This document shows, piece after piece, positions 1-7,903 of a DNA stretch of 64,000 bases. Under the pieces are notes generated by a model. It saw only the letters and a program-made list of their open reading frames with translations, was not told the origin of the DNA and searched no databases. The stretch covers positions 496,001 to 560,000 of the forward strand of contig NZ_CP100595.1 of assembly GCF_024267655.1 (NCBI RefSeq), written 5' to 3'. The translations under genes were made by a program, and so were the position numbers. Source of the DNA: Arcobacter roscoffensis. GTDB lineage: Bacteria > Campylobacterota > Campylobacteria > Campylobacterales > Arcobacteraceae. Position 1 is the stretch's first letter. Each line of letters starts with the position of its first letter.

Positions 1-11
1 GCCCTTATCAT
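1..11 (-). CDS. Possible start of the gene downstream of cydX (partial)
   Basis: An ATG lies directly after the cydX-like stop codon on the minus strand, preceded by an AAGGAA ribosome-binding sequence inside the end of that gene. Only three codons are in the window, so no product can be assigned. A continuation of the cytochrome bd operon is plausible but cannot be shown here. Confidence 0.3.
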
Positions 12-107
12 TTACTTTTCCTTAATATTTCTTAATGATAATTTATAAGCCATATATATAACTATAGGCCATGAACAAAGCCAAATAATTGAACTTAGAT
101 ACTCCAT
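12..107 (-). CDS. cydX: CydX-like small subunit of cytochrome bd oxidase
   Basis: This 31-codon ORF begins MEYLSSIIWLCSWPIVIY and ends in a basic tail (LRNIKEK). It is one hydrophobic segment with Trp residues, followed by positive charges. A good ribosome-binding site (TTAGGAGATTAAT before ATG) decides the start, which lies 9 bp after the cydB stop. CydX/CbdX proteins are single-helix subunits of about 30-40 residues that stabilise the bd oxidase haems, and their genes normally follow cydB. Position, size, single helix and ribosome-binding site support the call. The sequence itself is too short and divergent from E. coli CydX for certainty. Confidence 0.7.
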   Translation of the reverse strand: MEYLSSIIWLCSWPIVIYMAYKLSLRNIKEK

Positions 108-116
108 ATTAATCTC

Positions 117-1250
117 CTAATAATTGTGTGCGTGAGGATCTTCTATTTCCTCTTTTGTGATTTTTACTTTATCCATTTGATACCAAACATATGTGATATA
201 TGCTATTACAAAAGGCACCATAAAAGATACATAAGACATAGTTGTTAAAGTGTAGTGACTACCTGAACTGTTTTGTATAGTAAGTGAGCTTTGTAAATCA
301 TATACAGATGGGTAATATGCTGTATTATTAAATCCAACATTTAAAAATAGTGCCATTACAGTTAAAACTATTCCTAATCCACCTGTTTTAATACAACAAG
401 TCATATTAAAGTGAATAGTTACAACAACAGCTACTACAACCATAATAATTCCTAAAATAAAAAGAGCAAAAACTATAGGCATTTCTAAAAAGTTATGTAA
501 ATATTTGTATTCAACTAAATAAACAAAACCCTCAGTATCATAAGCAAAACCATCTTTTGTAAATAGTAAAAACAGAAAAACAGAAAAGAAAAATAAAAAG
601 ATAGGCATATTTATTTTTATACTTTTAATAGCTCTTTGTCTAATAATGACATGGTCTATATTGTTGATGAAATATAAAGCACCAGAGATTCTAACTAAAA
701 AGAATAGGGCAAAACCAAGACTTAGATTAAAAGGACTTGCTAAAGCCTCTAATCCTCTTAAACTTGTATGCCAGTGAGAAAAGTTGTTTTCATCTACACT
801 AAAAGCAGAACCTGAAAAAAATGTAGCAATAGCAACTCCAAGTAAGATGACACCTAAACTTCCATTTATGTATAAAAAGCTTTCATATACTTTTTGACCT
901 AAGAAGTTTTGAGTCTTTTTTCTATACTCATAAGATACAGCTTGAATAATAAAACAAAATAAAATTGACATCCAAACCCAATAAGCCCCACCAAAACTAG
1001 TAGAATAAAACAAAGGAAAAGCTGCAAATAAAGCTCCTCCAAATAAAACAAGCGTTGTAAAACCAAGTTCCCATTTTCTACCAAGTGAGTTTACAAGCAT
1101 TGTTTTTAAAGTCTCATCCCCTTTTGAAATAGTTCCAAACAGAGTTTGCCCACCTTGCACAAACATAATAAATCCAAAAATACCACCAAGTAATGAGATT
1201 ATGATCCACCAGTATTGTTGTAATTGTAGTAGTGTTAGTTCTTCAAACAT
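117..1250 (-). CDS. cydB: Cytochrome bd ubiquinol oxidase subunit II
   Basis: This polytopic membrane protein of 377 residues starts MFEELTLLQLQQYWW. It matches CydB, the second core subunit of the quinol-oxidising bd-type terminal oxidase, a high-affinity respiratory enzyme of the inner membrane. About eight or nine hydrophobic segments are visible. An in-frame ATG exists at 1274 inside cydA, but the ATG at 1250 has a GGAGG sequence about 8 bp upstream and gives the family's usual N terminus, so it is preferred. The start lies one base after the cydA stop, indicating translational coupling in the DUF4492-cydA-cydB-cydX operon. Confidence 0.95.
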   Translation of the reverse strand: MFEELTLLQLQQYWWIIISLLGGIFGFIMFVQGGQTLFGTISKGDETLKTMLVNSLGRKWELGFTTLVLFGGALFAAFPLFYSTSFGGAYWVWMSILFCFIIQAVSYEYRKKTQNFLGQKVYESFLYINGSLGVILLGVAIATFFSGSAFSVDENNFSHWHTSLRGLEALASPFNLSLGFALFFLVRISGALYFINNIDHVIIRQRAIKSIKINMPIFLFFFSVFLFLLFTKDGFAYDTEGFVYLVEYKYLHNFLEMPIVFALFILGIIMVVVAVVVTIHFNMTCCIKTGGLGIVLTVMALFLNVGFNNTAYYPSVYDLQSSLTIQNSSGSHYTLTTMSYVSFMVPFVIAYITYVWYQMDKVKITKEEIEDPHAHNY

Positions 1251-1251
1251 G

Positions 1252-2778
1252 TTAATGACCTCCATTTGGACCAATTGAAATTTGTCTTAGCATGATTTTA
1301 ATTTCTGCTATTAAAAGTGCAGTAAATAAAAAGGCAAACATATAAAATGTAATTTTTACATTTGTAGATGAAATATCAGTTGCAGCAATTCCAACAGGCA
1401 TTAAGTCTTGAATAGCCCAAGGTTGTCGTCCAACTTCAGCTACAATCCATCCTGCTTCACTTGCTATATATCCTAAAGGAATTGAAGCTACTGCACTTAT
1501 TAAAAGCCATTTATACTTTAAAATATCTTTTTTAAGAACAAAGAATAATAGTAAAGCAAATAAGGCTAAAAACCAAGAGCCAAGAGCTACCATAATATGG
1601 AAAGCATAAAAAGTAATACCAACAGGAGGCACAATATCTTCAGGTTTATTAAGATGCCCATATCCAAAATACTTTATATTTTCTCTAAGTATTTTTTCAT
1701 GTTTTGTTATAGCTATTAGGTCATTGTTTCTTTTAGCTTCTTTATAATCTTTTAGTGCTTGTATTGCTATTTTACCTTGAGCCATTTTTTGTGAAGTTGG
1801 AATAATATTATATTTTTCATTTCCATAAACTAGATCTTTAAGTCCTGGAACAAAAGCATGAATATCATGGTATCCCAGAAGTGATAGGGCATAGGGTGCT
1901 TCTAGTTCAAAAAGAAAAGTATCTTCATCATTTGTAAGAGTTTTCTTAGGATTTAAAATACCAAGAGCAACTATTCCTGCATCTTTTTTTCCTTCATAAA
2001 GACCTTCCATTGCTGCGAGTTTAACTGGTTGTTTAAGAGCTACTTGGTGGGCTGATTCATCTCCATTTATTATAATAAAAATAGAAGAGATTAAACCAAA
2101 AGTAGCTCCTATAATCATAGATTTTTTAGCAAACTCTATTTCTCTTCTTTTTAGTAAATACCAAGCAGAAATACCAACTACAAATAGTGATGCAACTATA
2201 TACCCACTAGAAATTGTATGTAAAAACTTTGAAATTGCAACAGGAGAAAATAAAACTTCCCAAAAGTTATTCATTTCATTTCTTACAGTATCAGGATTAA
2301 AAGTCATTCCCACTGGATATTGCATCCAACCATTTGCGACTAATATCCATAATGCACTAAGATTTGAGCCAATTGCAACTAACCATGTTGAAAGTAAGTG
2401 AAATCCTTTTGATACTTTATCCCAACCAAAAAACATAACAGCAAAAAAAGTTGACTCCATAAAAAAAGCCAAAATCCCTTCAACCGCTAAAGGTGCTCCA
2501 AATATATCTCCTACAAACCAAGAGTAGTTTGCCCAGTTAGTCCCAAACTCAAACTCCATTATAATTCCTGTAGCAACACCAATAGCAAAGTTTATGGCAA
2601 AAAGTGTCATCCAAAATTTTGTAGTTTTTTTCCAAAAATCACTATTTGTTTTCACATAAATAGTTTCCATAATTGCAATAATAAAACCAAGTCCTAATGT
2701 AAGTGGTACAAATAACCAGTGATATATTGCTGTTAGGGCAAATTGAGCTCTAGACCAGTCTACTAAATGCTCTTCCAT
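1252..2778 (-). CDS. cydA: Cytochrome bd ubiquinol oxidase subunit I
   Basis: This 508-residue integral membrane protein carries the haems b558, b595 and d and oxidises quinol. The N terminus has the CydA pattern [16 protein letters not shown], with His20 at the position of a known axial haem ligand. The C-terminal half has the diagnostic GRQPWAIQD motif near residue 450. A Q-loop of moderate length lies between about residues 250 and 390. The ATG overlaps the stop of the upstream DUF4492 gene by one base (TAATG), so the two are coupled. The length fits the family. Confidence 0.96.
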   Translation of the reverse strand: MEEHLVDWSRAQFALTAIYHWLFVPLTLGLGFIIAIMETIYVKTNSDFWKKTTKFWMTLFAINFAIGVATGIIMEFEFGTNWANYSWFVGDIFGAPLAVEGILAFFMESTFFAVMFFGWDKVSKGFHLLSTWLVAIGSNLSALWILVANGWMQYPVGMTFNPDTVRNEMNNFWEVLFSPVAISKFLHTISSGYIVASLFVVGISAWYLLKRREIEFAKKSMIIGATFGLISSIFIIINGDESAHQVALKQPVKLAAMEGLYEGKKDAGIVALGILNPKKTLTNDEDTFLFELEAPYALSLLGYHDIHAFVPGLKDLVYGNEKYNIIPTSQKMAQGKIAIQALKDYKEAKRNNDLIAITKHEKILRENIKYFGYGHLNKPEDIVPPVGITFYAFHIMVALGSWFLALFALLLFFVLKKDILKYKWLLISAVASIPLGYIASEAGWIVAEVGRQPWAIQDLMPVGIAATDISSTNVKITFYMFAFLFTALLIAEIKIMLRQISIGPNGGH

Positions 2779-2987
2779 TATCTATCCTTTGTAATATTTT
2801 TATATACAAAATCTATTTTTGTTTCTTGTGTTTTGTATGTATTTTTAAAGTTGTCATCATAAATAAAATATTTTAGAAGTACTAAAATAAAAAAAAGTTT
2901 TATAAAAATTAGTTTCCAAAGTGTTTTACCGATTTTTAGGTTTTTAAAGCCTTCAATATACATATTTAAAAAGTTTTTTAATAACAT
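2778..2987 (-). CDS. DUF4492 small membrane protein of the cyd operon
   Basis: This 69-residue protein has one transmembrane segment at about residues 24-42, an N-terminal MYIEGFK-x-LKIGKTLWK motif and a charged C-terminal tail. The motif is typical of the DUF4492 family, which recurs upstream of cydA in Campylobacterota and Bacteroidetes. Its function is unknown; a role in oxidase assembly is inferred from context only. The start at 2987 has AGGTGA seven bases upstream. The internal Met9 is an alternative start that would begin right at the conserved motif. It heads the cyd operon, and its stop overlaps the cydA start. Confidence 0.8.
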   Translation of the reverse strand: MLLKNFLNMYIEGFKNLKIGKTLWKLIFIKLFFILVLLKYFIYDDNFKNTYKTQETKIDFVYKNITKDR

Positions 2988-3265
2988 AAACTAATCACCT
3001 TTCTATAATTTAAACTTATATATTGAAATGATAAAGGAATAAATATTAAAAATATATAAAATGAACATAAGTTAAACTTATAATAAGTTTCTTCATTAGT
3101 GAATAATTATTTATTTAATTAAGTTTATTGTGTAAAAGTGGATAAAAATTGTCTTAAATAGTTTCAATAAAAAATAAATAATATTTCAATATTTATATTT
3201 TTTTTCTTAATAAGTTTTATATGATATAATTATTGATTATGATAATAAAAAATAAAGGATATAAA
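2988..3265. promoter_or_regulatory. Divergent intergenic region with a TATAAT box
   Basis: This AT-rich gap of 278 bp separates the minus-strand cyd operon from the plus-strand CoA-binding protein gene. A perfect TATAAT at 3225-3230 lies 35 bp before the ATG at 3266 and is a likely -10 box for that gene. No clear -35 box, operator repeat or small ORF was seen. The cyd promoter must lie here too but cannot be placed precisely. Confidence 0.45.
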
Positions 3266-3694
3266 ATGGAGTGCGAATTTCCAAGTGTAAATTCTAATAA
3301 TGAAGAAATAATTGAAATATTTAATAATACAAAAACTATAGCAATTGCAGGACTATCACCAAATGAAGAAAAAGCTTCAAATAGAGTTGCTAAGTATTTA
3401 CAAAATGCTGGTTTTAAGATAGTTCCTATTTACCCAAAAGAAGATGTGATTTTAGGTGAAAAAGTATATAGAAGTCTAGAAGAAATACCTTTTAAGATTG
3501 ATATGCTTGATATTTTTAGAAAGCCTGATGCTATTGCTGCTGTTGTCGATGCTGCTATAAAAAGAGGAGATATAGATACTGTATGGACTCAATTAGGTTT
3601 AGTAAATAATGAAGCTGCTGCTAAAGCAAAAGAAGCGGGTATGAAAGTAGTACAAAATAAATGTACTAAGATAGAACACGCAAATAATTTTTAA
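3266..3694 (+). CDS. CoA-binding domain protein (YccU type)
   Basis: This 142-residue cytosolic protein is a single Rossmann-type CoA-binding domain: TIAIAGLSPNEEKASNRVAK near the N terminus (glycine-rich loop), then VPIYP and a central DMLDIFRKPDAI stretch. The family (YccU and succinyl-CoA-ligase alpha-like CoA-binding domains) binds CoA, and no reaction is established. An upstream ATG at 3233 is in frame, but the ATG at 3266 has AAAGGA at the right distance and gives the normal family length. It is transcribed alone and converges on the histidine kinase gene. Confidence 0.85.
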   Translation: MECEFPSVNSNNEEIIEIFNNTKTIAIAGLSPNEEKASNRVAKYLQNAGFKIVPIYPKEDVILGEKVYRSLEEIPFKIDMLDIFRKPDAIAAVVDAAIKRGDIDTVWTQLGLVNNEAAAKAKEAGMKVVQNKCTKIEHANNF

Positions 3695-3704
3695 TAAAAA
3701 GCTT

Positions 3705-5003
3705 TTAAAGGTTTTTTAGTTTTGATGGGTTGTTAAGCACAAGCTTGGCAACACATCCAGATTTTTCATCTTTTCTATTTTTTAAAGTGATTTTTGCTCT
3801 TAATGCATCTGCTGCATTTTTTGCTAAGAATAGTCCAAGACCAACACCACTTTGATTACCAACTCTTTTAAATGGTGCAAATAAATCAATATTTTCATCA
3901 ATACCTTTACCTTCATCTGTTATAGTAATAATGATTTTTTCTTTGCCTTTTTTAAGTCTAATAGCTATTGATTTATCCTCAGGTGTAAACTTAATAGCAT
4001 TTTGAACAAAGTTTTGAAGTATTTGATTAAATAAAGTTACTTGCATAGATACTTTTAGATGATTTACATTTGAAAAAAATGTAACAATGATATTTTTTTG
4101 AGCACTAAGCATTCTGTAATCATTTGTTTTTTTCTTCATAAATTCAACTAAATCTAAATCTTGAGTTTGTTCAAACTGAGCACCCTCAGCTCGTCCTATA
4201 TCTAGGATTGAAGAAATCATGATATTCATATCATCTATTTGTTTTACAGTTAGTTTTAAAGTCTCTTCATAAGCTTCTGGGTCTCTTTTTTTTCTAAGAG
4301 TTACTTCATTTTTTAGTTTCATAACTGCTAGTGGAGTTTTAAGCTCATGGGCAGCACCAATAAATAGTTCTTTTTTAAACTTAACGTATGTCTCAATTCT
4401 ATTTGTAAGGGAATTAATAGAATCTGATAATGAGTGAAACTCAATGGGTAAATCTTTTTTATCTATTTGTGTTAAAGAGTTTTCATCCATATTTGAAAGT
4501 TTTTTATTTATTTGAATAATAGGTTTAAGTAGTGATTTAGATACTACAAGTGAATAAATAAGCATAAGTAAAAAACCTGGAATTGCTAAAATAAATAGAT
4601 TTTTGAAGATTATAGAGTAAAGTATTTCTCTTTCAAAGTTGATATTTCTTACAAGCTGAATAAATTTTCTTTTTTCCATATTATATGGATATAAAAGTTT
4701 TATATAGTGATTATTGTCTTTTCTATATGTGAAAAATTTATAATTTTTAAGTTTTGGATTATTTACTAAATCAATTGATAAATCATCATCTTGAATTGTT
4801 TTAAAGTTTTTAAAGTTAAATTCTTTATTTTCATGTGAGATTTTGTAGATTTTTTTTGCATCTTTTAGCATGTTTTTTTGAATATTTTCATAAGTTGTAC
4901 TTCTTGAATATTCGTAAAAAATAAAAGATAAAGCGATAATAAAAAGCGAAGTAGCAATAATTAGTTTTGTATAAAACTGTTTATATATGCTCTTCGCTTC
5001 CAT
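3705..5003 (-). CDS. Sensor histidine kinase next to the CosR/HsrA-type regulator
   Basis: This 432-residue inner-membrane kinase has a transmembrane helix at about 13-30, a periplasmic loop of about 100 residues, and a second helix at about 130-155. A HAMP-like linker follows, then a dimerisation domain with AAHELKTPLAV (His219 is the predicted phosphorylated residue). The ATPase domain has an N box (NFVQNAIKFTP), DEGKGI and GVGLGLFLA. All catalytic motifs are intact. The gene starts 22 bp after the response regulator gene on the same strand, so the two are probably one operon and one signalling pair. The signal sensed is unknown. The CosR/HsrA regulators of C. jejuni and H. pylori have no adjacent kinase, which makes this pairing informative. 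Confidence 0.88.
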   Translation of the reverse strand: MEAKSIYKQFYTKLIIATSLFIIALSFIFYEYSRSTTYENIQKNMLKDAKKIYKISHENKEFNFKNFKTIQDDDLSIDLVNNPKLKNYKFFTYRKDNNHYIKLLYPYNMEKRKFIQLVRNINFEREILYSIIFKNLFILAIPGFLLMLIYSLVVSKSLLKPIIQINKKLSNMDENSLTQIDKKDLPIEFHSLSDSINSLTNRIETYVKFKKELFIGAAHELKTPLAVMKLKNEVTLRKKRDPEAYEETLKLTVKQIDDMNIMISSILDIGRAEGAQFEQTQDLDLVEFMKKKTNDYRMLSAQKNIIVTFFSNVNHLKVSMQVTLFNQILQNFVQNAIKFTPEDKSIAIRLKKGKEKIIITITDEGKGIDENIDLFAPFKRVGNQSGVGLGLFLAKNAADALRAKITLKNRKDEKSGCVAKLVLNNPSKLKNL

Positions 5004-5025
5004 TTATAACCTAAAGGAAATTGAT

Positions 5026-5709
5026 TTATTTATTTTCGTCTTGAGTATCAGGGTAACAGAATCTGTAACCTCTTCTTCTGATTGTTTCAATTGTAGAAAT
5101 ATTTAATGGTTTATCCATTTTTTGTCTAATTTGGTTAATTGCAACTTCAATTACGTTTGGAGTTACTAATTCTGGCTCTTCCCAGATAGCGTCTAATAAT
5201 TGCTCTTTAGATACGATTTGATCTCTGTGTCTAGCTAAGTGAGTTAATACTTCAAAAGGTTTACCTTTTAATTCGATTTCTTCACCGTTGTATTCAATTT
5301 TTTCTTCATCAGGGTTGATTGCAAGACCTTCGATTTCAATGATGTTTGTTCCACCAAATCTTAATCTAGCTTCGATTCTTGCTAATAAGATATCAAAGTC
5401 AAATGGCTTTTTAATAAAGTCATCTGCACCTGATTTTAAAGCTTCAATTTCTGATTCTTTATCATCTCTAGCTGAGATAATAACAACAGCAGTTCTTGAA
5501 CTTCTATTTTTTACGATTTTACATAGTTCAATTCCATCACCATCTGGTAACATCCAGTCAGTTAAAACTAAATCATAATTTCTAATATCAATAAAGTATT
5601 CAGCATCTTTATAGTTTTCAGCGGCATCTACTTGGTATCCAAAGTCAGTTAGCCCCTCTTGTAGTGTTCTATTTAAAGTTATTTCGTCTTCAATTATTAA
5701 AATTCTCAT
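5026..5709 (-). CDS. cosR: Response regulator, CosR/HsrA family
   Basis: This 227-residue OmpR-family regulator has a receiver domain (1-115) and a winged-helix DNA-binding domain (about 125-220). The DNA-binding half contains GKPFEVLTHLARHRDQIVSK and ends RRRGYRFCYP, which I recognise as near-identical to C. jejuni CosR and H. pylori HsrA (HP1043). Those are essential regulators linked to oxidative stress and homeostasis. The receiver looks fully functional: Glu7/Asp8 acidic residues, Asp51 in TDWMLPDGDG, Ser79 and Lys101. H. pylori HsrA has lost the phosphorylation site. The kinase gene follows directly. The gene symbol is by similarity. Confidence 0.9.
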   Translation of the reverse strand: MRILIIEDEITLNRTLQEGLTDFGYQVDAAENYKDAEYFIDIRNYDLVLTDWMLPDGDGIELCKIVKNRSSRTAVVIISARDDKESEIEALKSGADDFIKKPFDFDILLARIEARLRFGGTNIIEIEGLAINPDEEKIEYNGEEIELKGKPFEVLTHLARHRDQIVSKEQLLDAIWEEPELVTPNVIEVAINQIRQKMDKPLNISTIETIRRRGYRFCYPDTQDENK

Positions 5710-5908
5710 ATATTTGTTATCCCTTAAATTTAAGTTAAGTTTAAATTTTGTCGGAATTGTACCATAAATCTTTTGAAATTTAAAGGCTTTTTAAGGAAAA
5801 TTTTAAAATTTCTTAAGAATCTGTGTTTTTTTGGGATTTTTCCATTATATTAATTTTTTATTAACAAAGAATAGTTACAATACCTAAAACTTTTTACTAA
5901 GGAAAATT
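5710..5908. promoter_or_regulatory. Divergent promoter region of cosR and peb4
   Basis: This 199-bp AT-rich gap lies between the minus-strand cosR operon and plus-strand peb4. A TACAAT at about 5876-5881 is a reasonable -10 box for peb4, whose ATG at 5909 is preceded by AAGGAA. T-rich tracts (TTTTTTGGGATTTTTCC) lie upstream. No operator repeat was recognised. Confidence 0.35.
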
Positions 5909-6715
5909 ATGAAGAAAATTATTTCAAGTGTTGTTGCAACACTAGTATTATCTACGGCTTTAAGTGCAGCTGATCACTATGCAACTGTAGATGGAGAAAA
6001 AATTACTAAAACTGATGTAGCTATGGTTTTACAAGACCCAAGAATGAAGTTTGAAGCTTTACCAAAAAAAGCTCAAGAGCAAGTATTAAATCAAATCATC
6101 AATAAGAAACTTTTAGCTAAAAAAGCTATGAACGAAGGAATTGAAAAAGATAAACAATACAAAGATGCTTTAAATAGAATGAAAGGTGATTTAGCATTTC
6201 AAGTTTGGCAACAAAATGAACTAAAAAATATGAAAATTTCTGAGTCTGAACAAAAGAAATTTTATGATGAAAATAAAGATAAATTCAAAACACCAGCAAC
6301 TTTAAAAGCTAGACATATTTTAGTAAAAACTGAAAAAGAAGCAAAAGATTTAATTAATCAATTAAATAAAGCATCAAAAAAAGAAGCAAAATTTATTGAA
6401 TTAGCTAAAACAAAATCTCAAGGTCCTAGTGGGAAAAATGGTGGAGATTTAGGTGAATTTAATGCTCAACAAATGGTTCCAGAATTTGCAAATGCAGCTC
6501 AAGCTTTAAAGAAAAACAGCTATTCTAAGACACCTGTGAAGACACAATTTGGATATCATATTATCTATTTAAATGACAAAAAAGCTTCTAAGTCATTATC
6601 TTTTAATGAAGTAAAGGGTAATATTTCAAGAATGTTATTACAAAATAAATATAATAAAAAAGTAAAAGACATCACTGACGAATTAAGAAAAAAAGCAAAA
6701 ATTGTAATTAAATAA
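5909..6715 (+). CDS. peb4: Periplasmic peptidyl-prolyl isomerase / chaperone (PEB4/SurA-like)
   Basis: This 268-residue exported protein has a signal peptide at 1-20 (KKIISSVVATLVLSTALSAA). An N-terminal SurA-like helical region runs over about 25-120, and a parvulin rotamase domain over about 130-220 (KARHILVKTEKEAKDLI, GGDLGEF, FGYHIIYL). The family helps outer-membrane proteins fold. C. jejuni PEB4 (Cbf2) is the closest known relative, and there too the gene precedes the class II aldolase gene, as here (28-bp gap). The domain is parvulin, not FKBP. Confidence 0.92.
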   Translation: MKKIISSVVATLVLSTALSAADHYATVDGEKITKTDVAMVLQDPRMKFEALPKKAQEQVLNQIINKKLLAKKAMNEGIEKDKQYKDALNRMKGDLAFQVWQQNELKNMKISESEQKKFYDENKDKFKTPATLKARHILVKTEKEAKDLINQLNKASKKEAKFIELAKTKSQGPSGKNGGDLGEFNAQQMVPEFANAAQALKKNSYSKTPVKTQFGYHIIYLNDKKASKSLSFNEVKGNISRMLLQNKYNKKVKDITDELRKKAKIVIK

Positions 6716-6743
6716 ATTTAATAAAAAACACAAGGAGAACAAG

Positions 6744-7811
6744 TTGGGTGTATTAGATATTGTAAAGCCAGGGGTATTAACAGGTAGTGAAGCTAAAAAG
6801 CTTTTTGCATATGCAAAAGAGAATAAGTTTGCTATTCCTGCAGTAAATGTAGTAGGAACTGATTCAGTAAATGCAGTTTTAGAAGTAGCAGCAAAAGTTA
6901 ACTCACCTATTATTATCCAGTTTTCAAATGGTGGAGCTCAATATTTTGCAGGTAAGGGTTTAAAAGTAGATAACGCTTCTATTTTAGGTGGAATTAGTGG
7001 TGCACAACATGTGCATACTATGGCAGAGGCTTACGGAGTTCCTGTTATTTTACATACTGACCATGCTGCAAGAAAACTTTTACCATGGATTGATGGTTTA
7101 TTAGAAGCTAGTAAAAAGCATTTTGAACAAACTGGTAGACCTTTATACACATCTCATATGTTAGACCTATCTGAAGAGCCTTTAGAAGAAAATATTTCTA
7201 CATGTGTTGATTACTTTAAAGTGATGAATGAATTAGATATGATGATTGAAATCGAGCTTGGTATTACAGGTGGTGAAGAAGATGGTGTTGATAATACAGA
7301 AATTGATAACGCACTATTATATACTCAACCTGAAGAGGTTTGTTACGCTTATGAAAAATTAGGAGAAGTTGGACCTAACTTTACAATAGCAGCATCTTTT
7401 GGAAATGTTCATGGTGTTTATAAGCCAGGAAACGTTGTACTTTCTCCAAAAATCTTAGATAACTCTCAAAAGTTTATCAAAGAAAAACACTCAACTGAAG
7501 ATAAAGCAGTTGACTTTGTATTCCATGGGGGTTCAGGGTCTGCTTTAGAAGAGATTAGAGAAGCTATTGAGTATGGTGTTATCAAAATGAACATTGATAC
7601 AGATACTCAATGGGCATTCTGGGATGGTGTAAGAGCTTATGAAGCTAAAAATCATGATTATTTACAAGGACAAATCGGAAACCCAGATGGTGAAGATAAA
7701 CCAAATAAATCTTATTATGACCCAAGAAAATTCTTAAGAGCAGGACAAGAATCTATGATTGCAAGATTAGAAGTAGCATACTCTGATCTTTGTTCTTTAA
7801 ATAAAAACTAA
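6744..7811 (+). CDS. fba: Class II fructose-bisphosphate aldolase
   Basis: This 355-residue cytosolic enzyme catalyses the reversible cleavage of fructose 1,6-bisphosphate in glycolysis and gluconeogenesis. It follows E. coli FbaA closely from the N terminus (LDIVKPGVLTG; PAVNVVGTDSVNAVLE). The zinc-binding histidines (QHVHTMAEAYGVP, ILHTDHAARK) and phosphate-binding glycines (VFHGGSGSA) are present. The start codon is TTG with AAGGAG eight bases upstream, and no ATG would keep the conserved N terminus. It is probably co-transcribed with peb4 and is followed by a hairpin terminator. Confidence 0.95.
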   Translation: MGVLDIVKPGVLTGSEAKKLFAYAKENKFAIPAVNVVGTDSVNAVLEVAAKVNSPIIIQFSNGGAQYFAGKGLKVDNASILGGISGAQHVHTMAEAYGVPVILHTDHAARKLLPWIDGLLEASKKHFEQTGRPLYTSHMLDLSEEPLEENISTCVDYFKVMNELDMMIEIELGITGGEEDGVDNTEIDNALLYTQPEEVCYAYEKLGEVGPNFTIAASFGNVHGVYKPGNVVLSPKILDNSQKFIKEKHSTEDKAVDFVFHGGSGSALEEIREAIEYGVIKMNIDTDTQWAFWDGVRAYEAKNHDYLQGQIGNPDGEDKPNKSYYDPRKFLRAGQESMIARLEVAYSDLCSLNKN

Positions 7812-7818
7812 CAAAACT

Positions 7819-7845
7819 AAAAACCAGCTTTTAGCTGGTTTTAGC
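7819..7845 (+). terminator. Intrinsic terminator after fba
   Basis: The stem AAACCAGC / GCTGGTTT with a short TTTTA loop is followed by a T-rich stretch, just after the fba stop codon and before pepA. It is a typical short rho-independent hairpin. Confidence 0.7.
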
Positions 7846-7903
7846 TTATAAATTAAAATCTAATTTTATATTAAAACTATATAATATTTCCAAAGGAAAG
7901 AAG

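Noticed and set aside
1251-1274. Longer cydB start inside cydA
   Set aside because: The ATG at 1250 has GGAGG at proper distance and yields the family's usual N terminus; the upstream ATG adds eight residues without support.
5288-5578. Plus-strand ORF of 96 codons inside cosR
   Set aside because: It is fully antisense to a clearly conserved regulator gene, with no ribosome-binding site and no recognisable product.
5026-5709. CosR/HsrA-type regulator as controller of the GCTAWA element
   Set aside because: It is also OmpR-type, but it is a global housekeeping regulator far from the cluster, and the element is absent near its own operon; the cluster-encoded regulator is the simpler choice.
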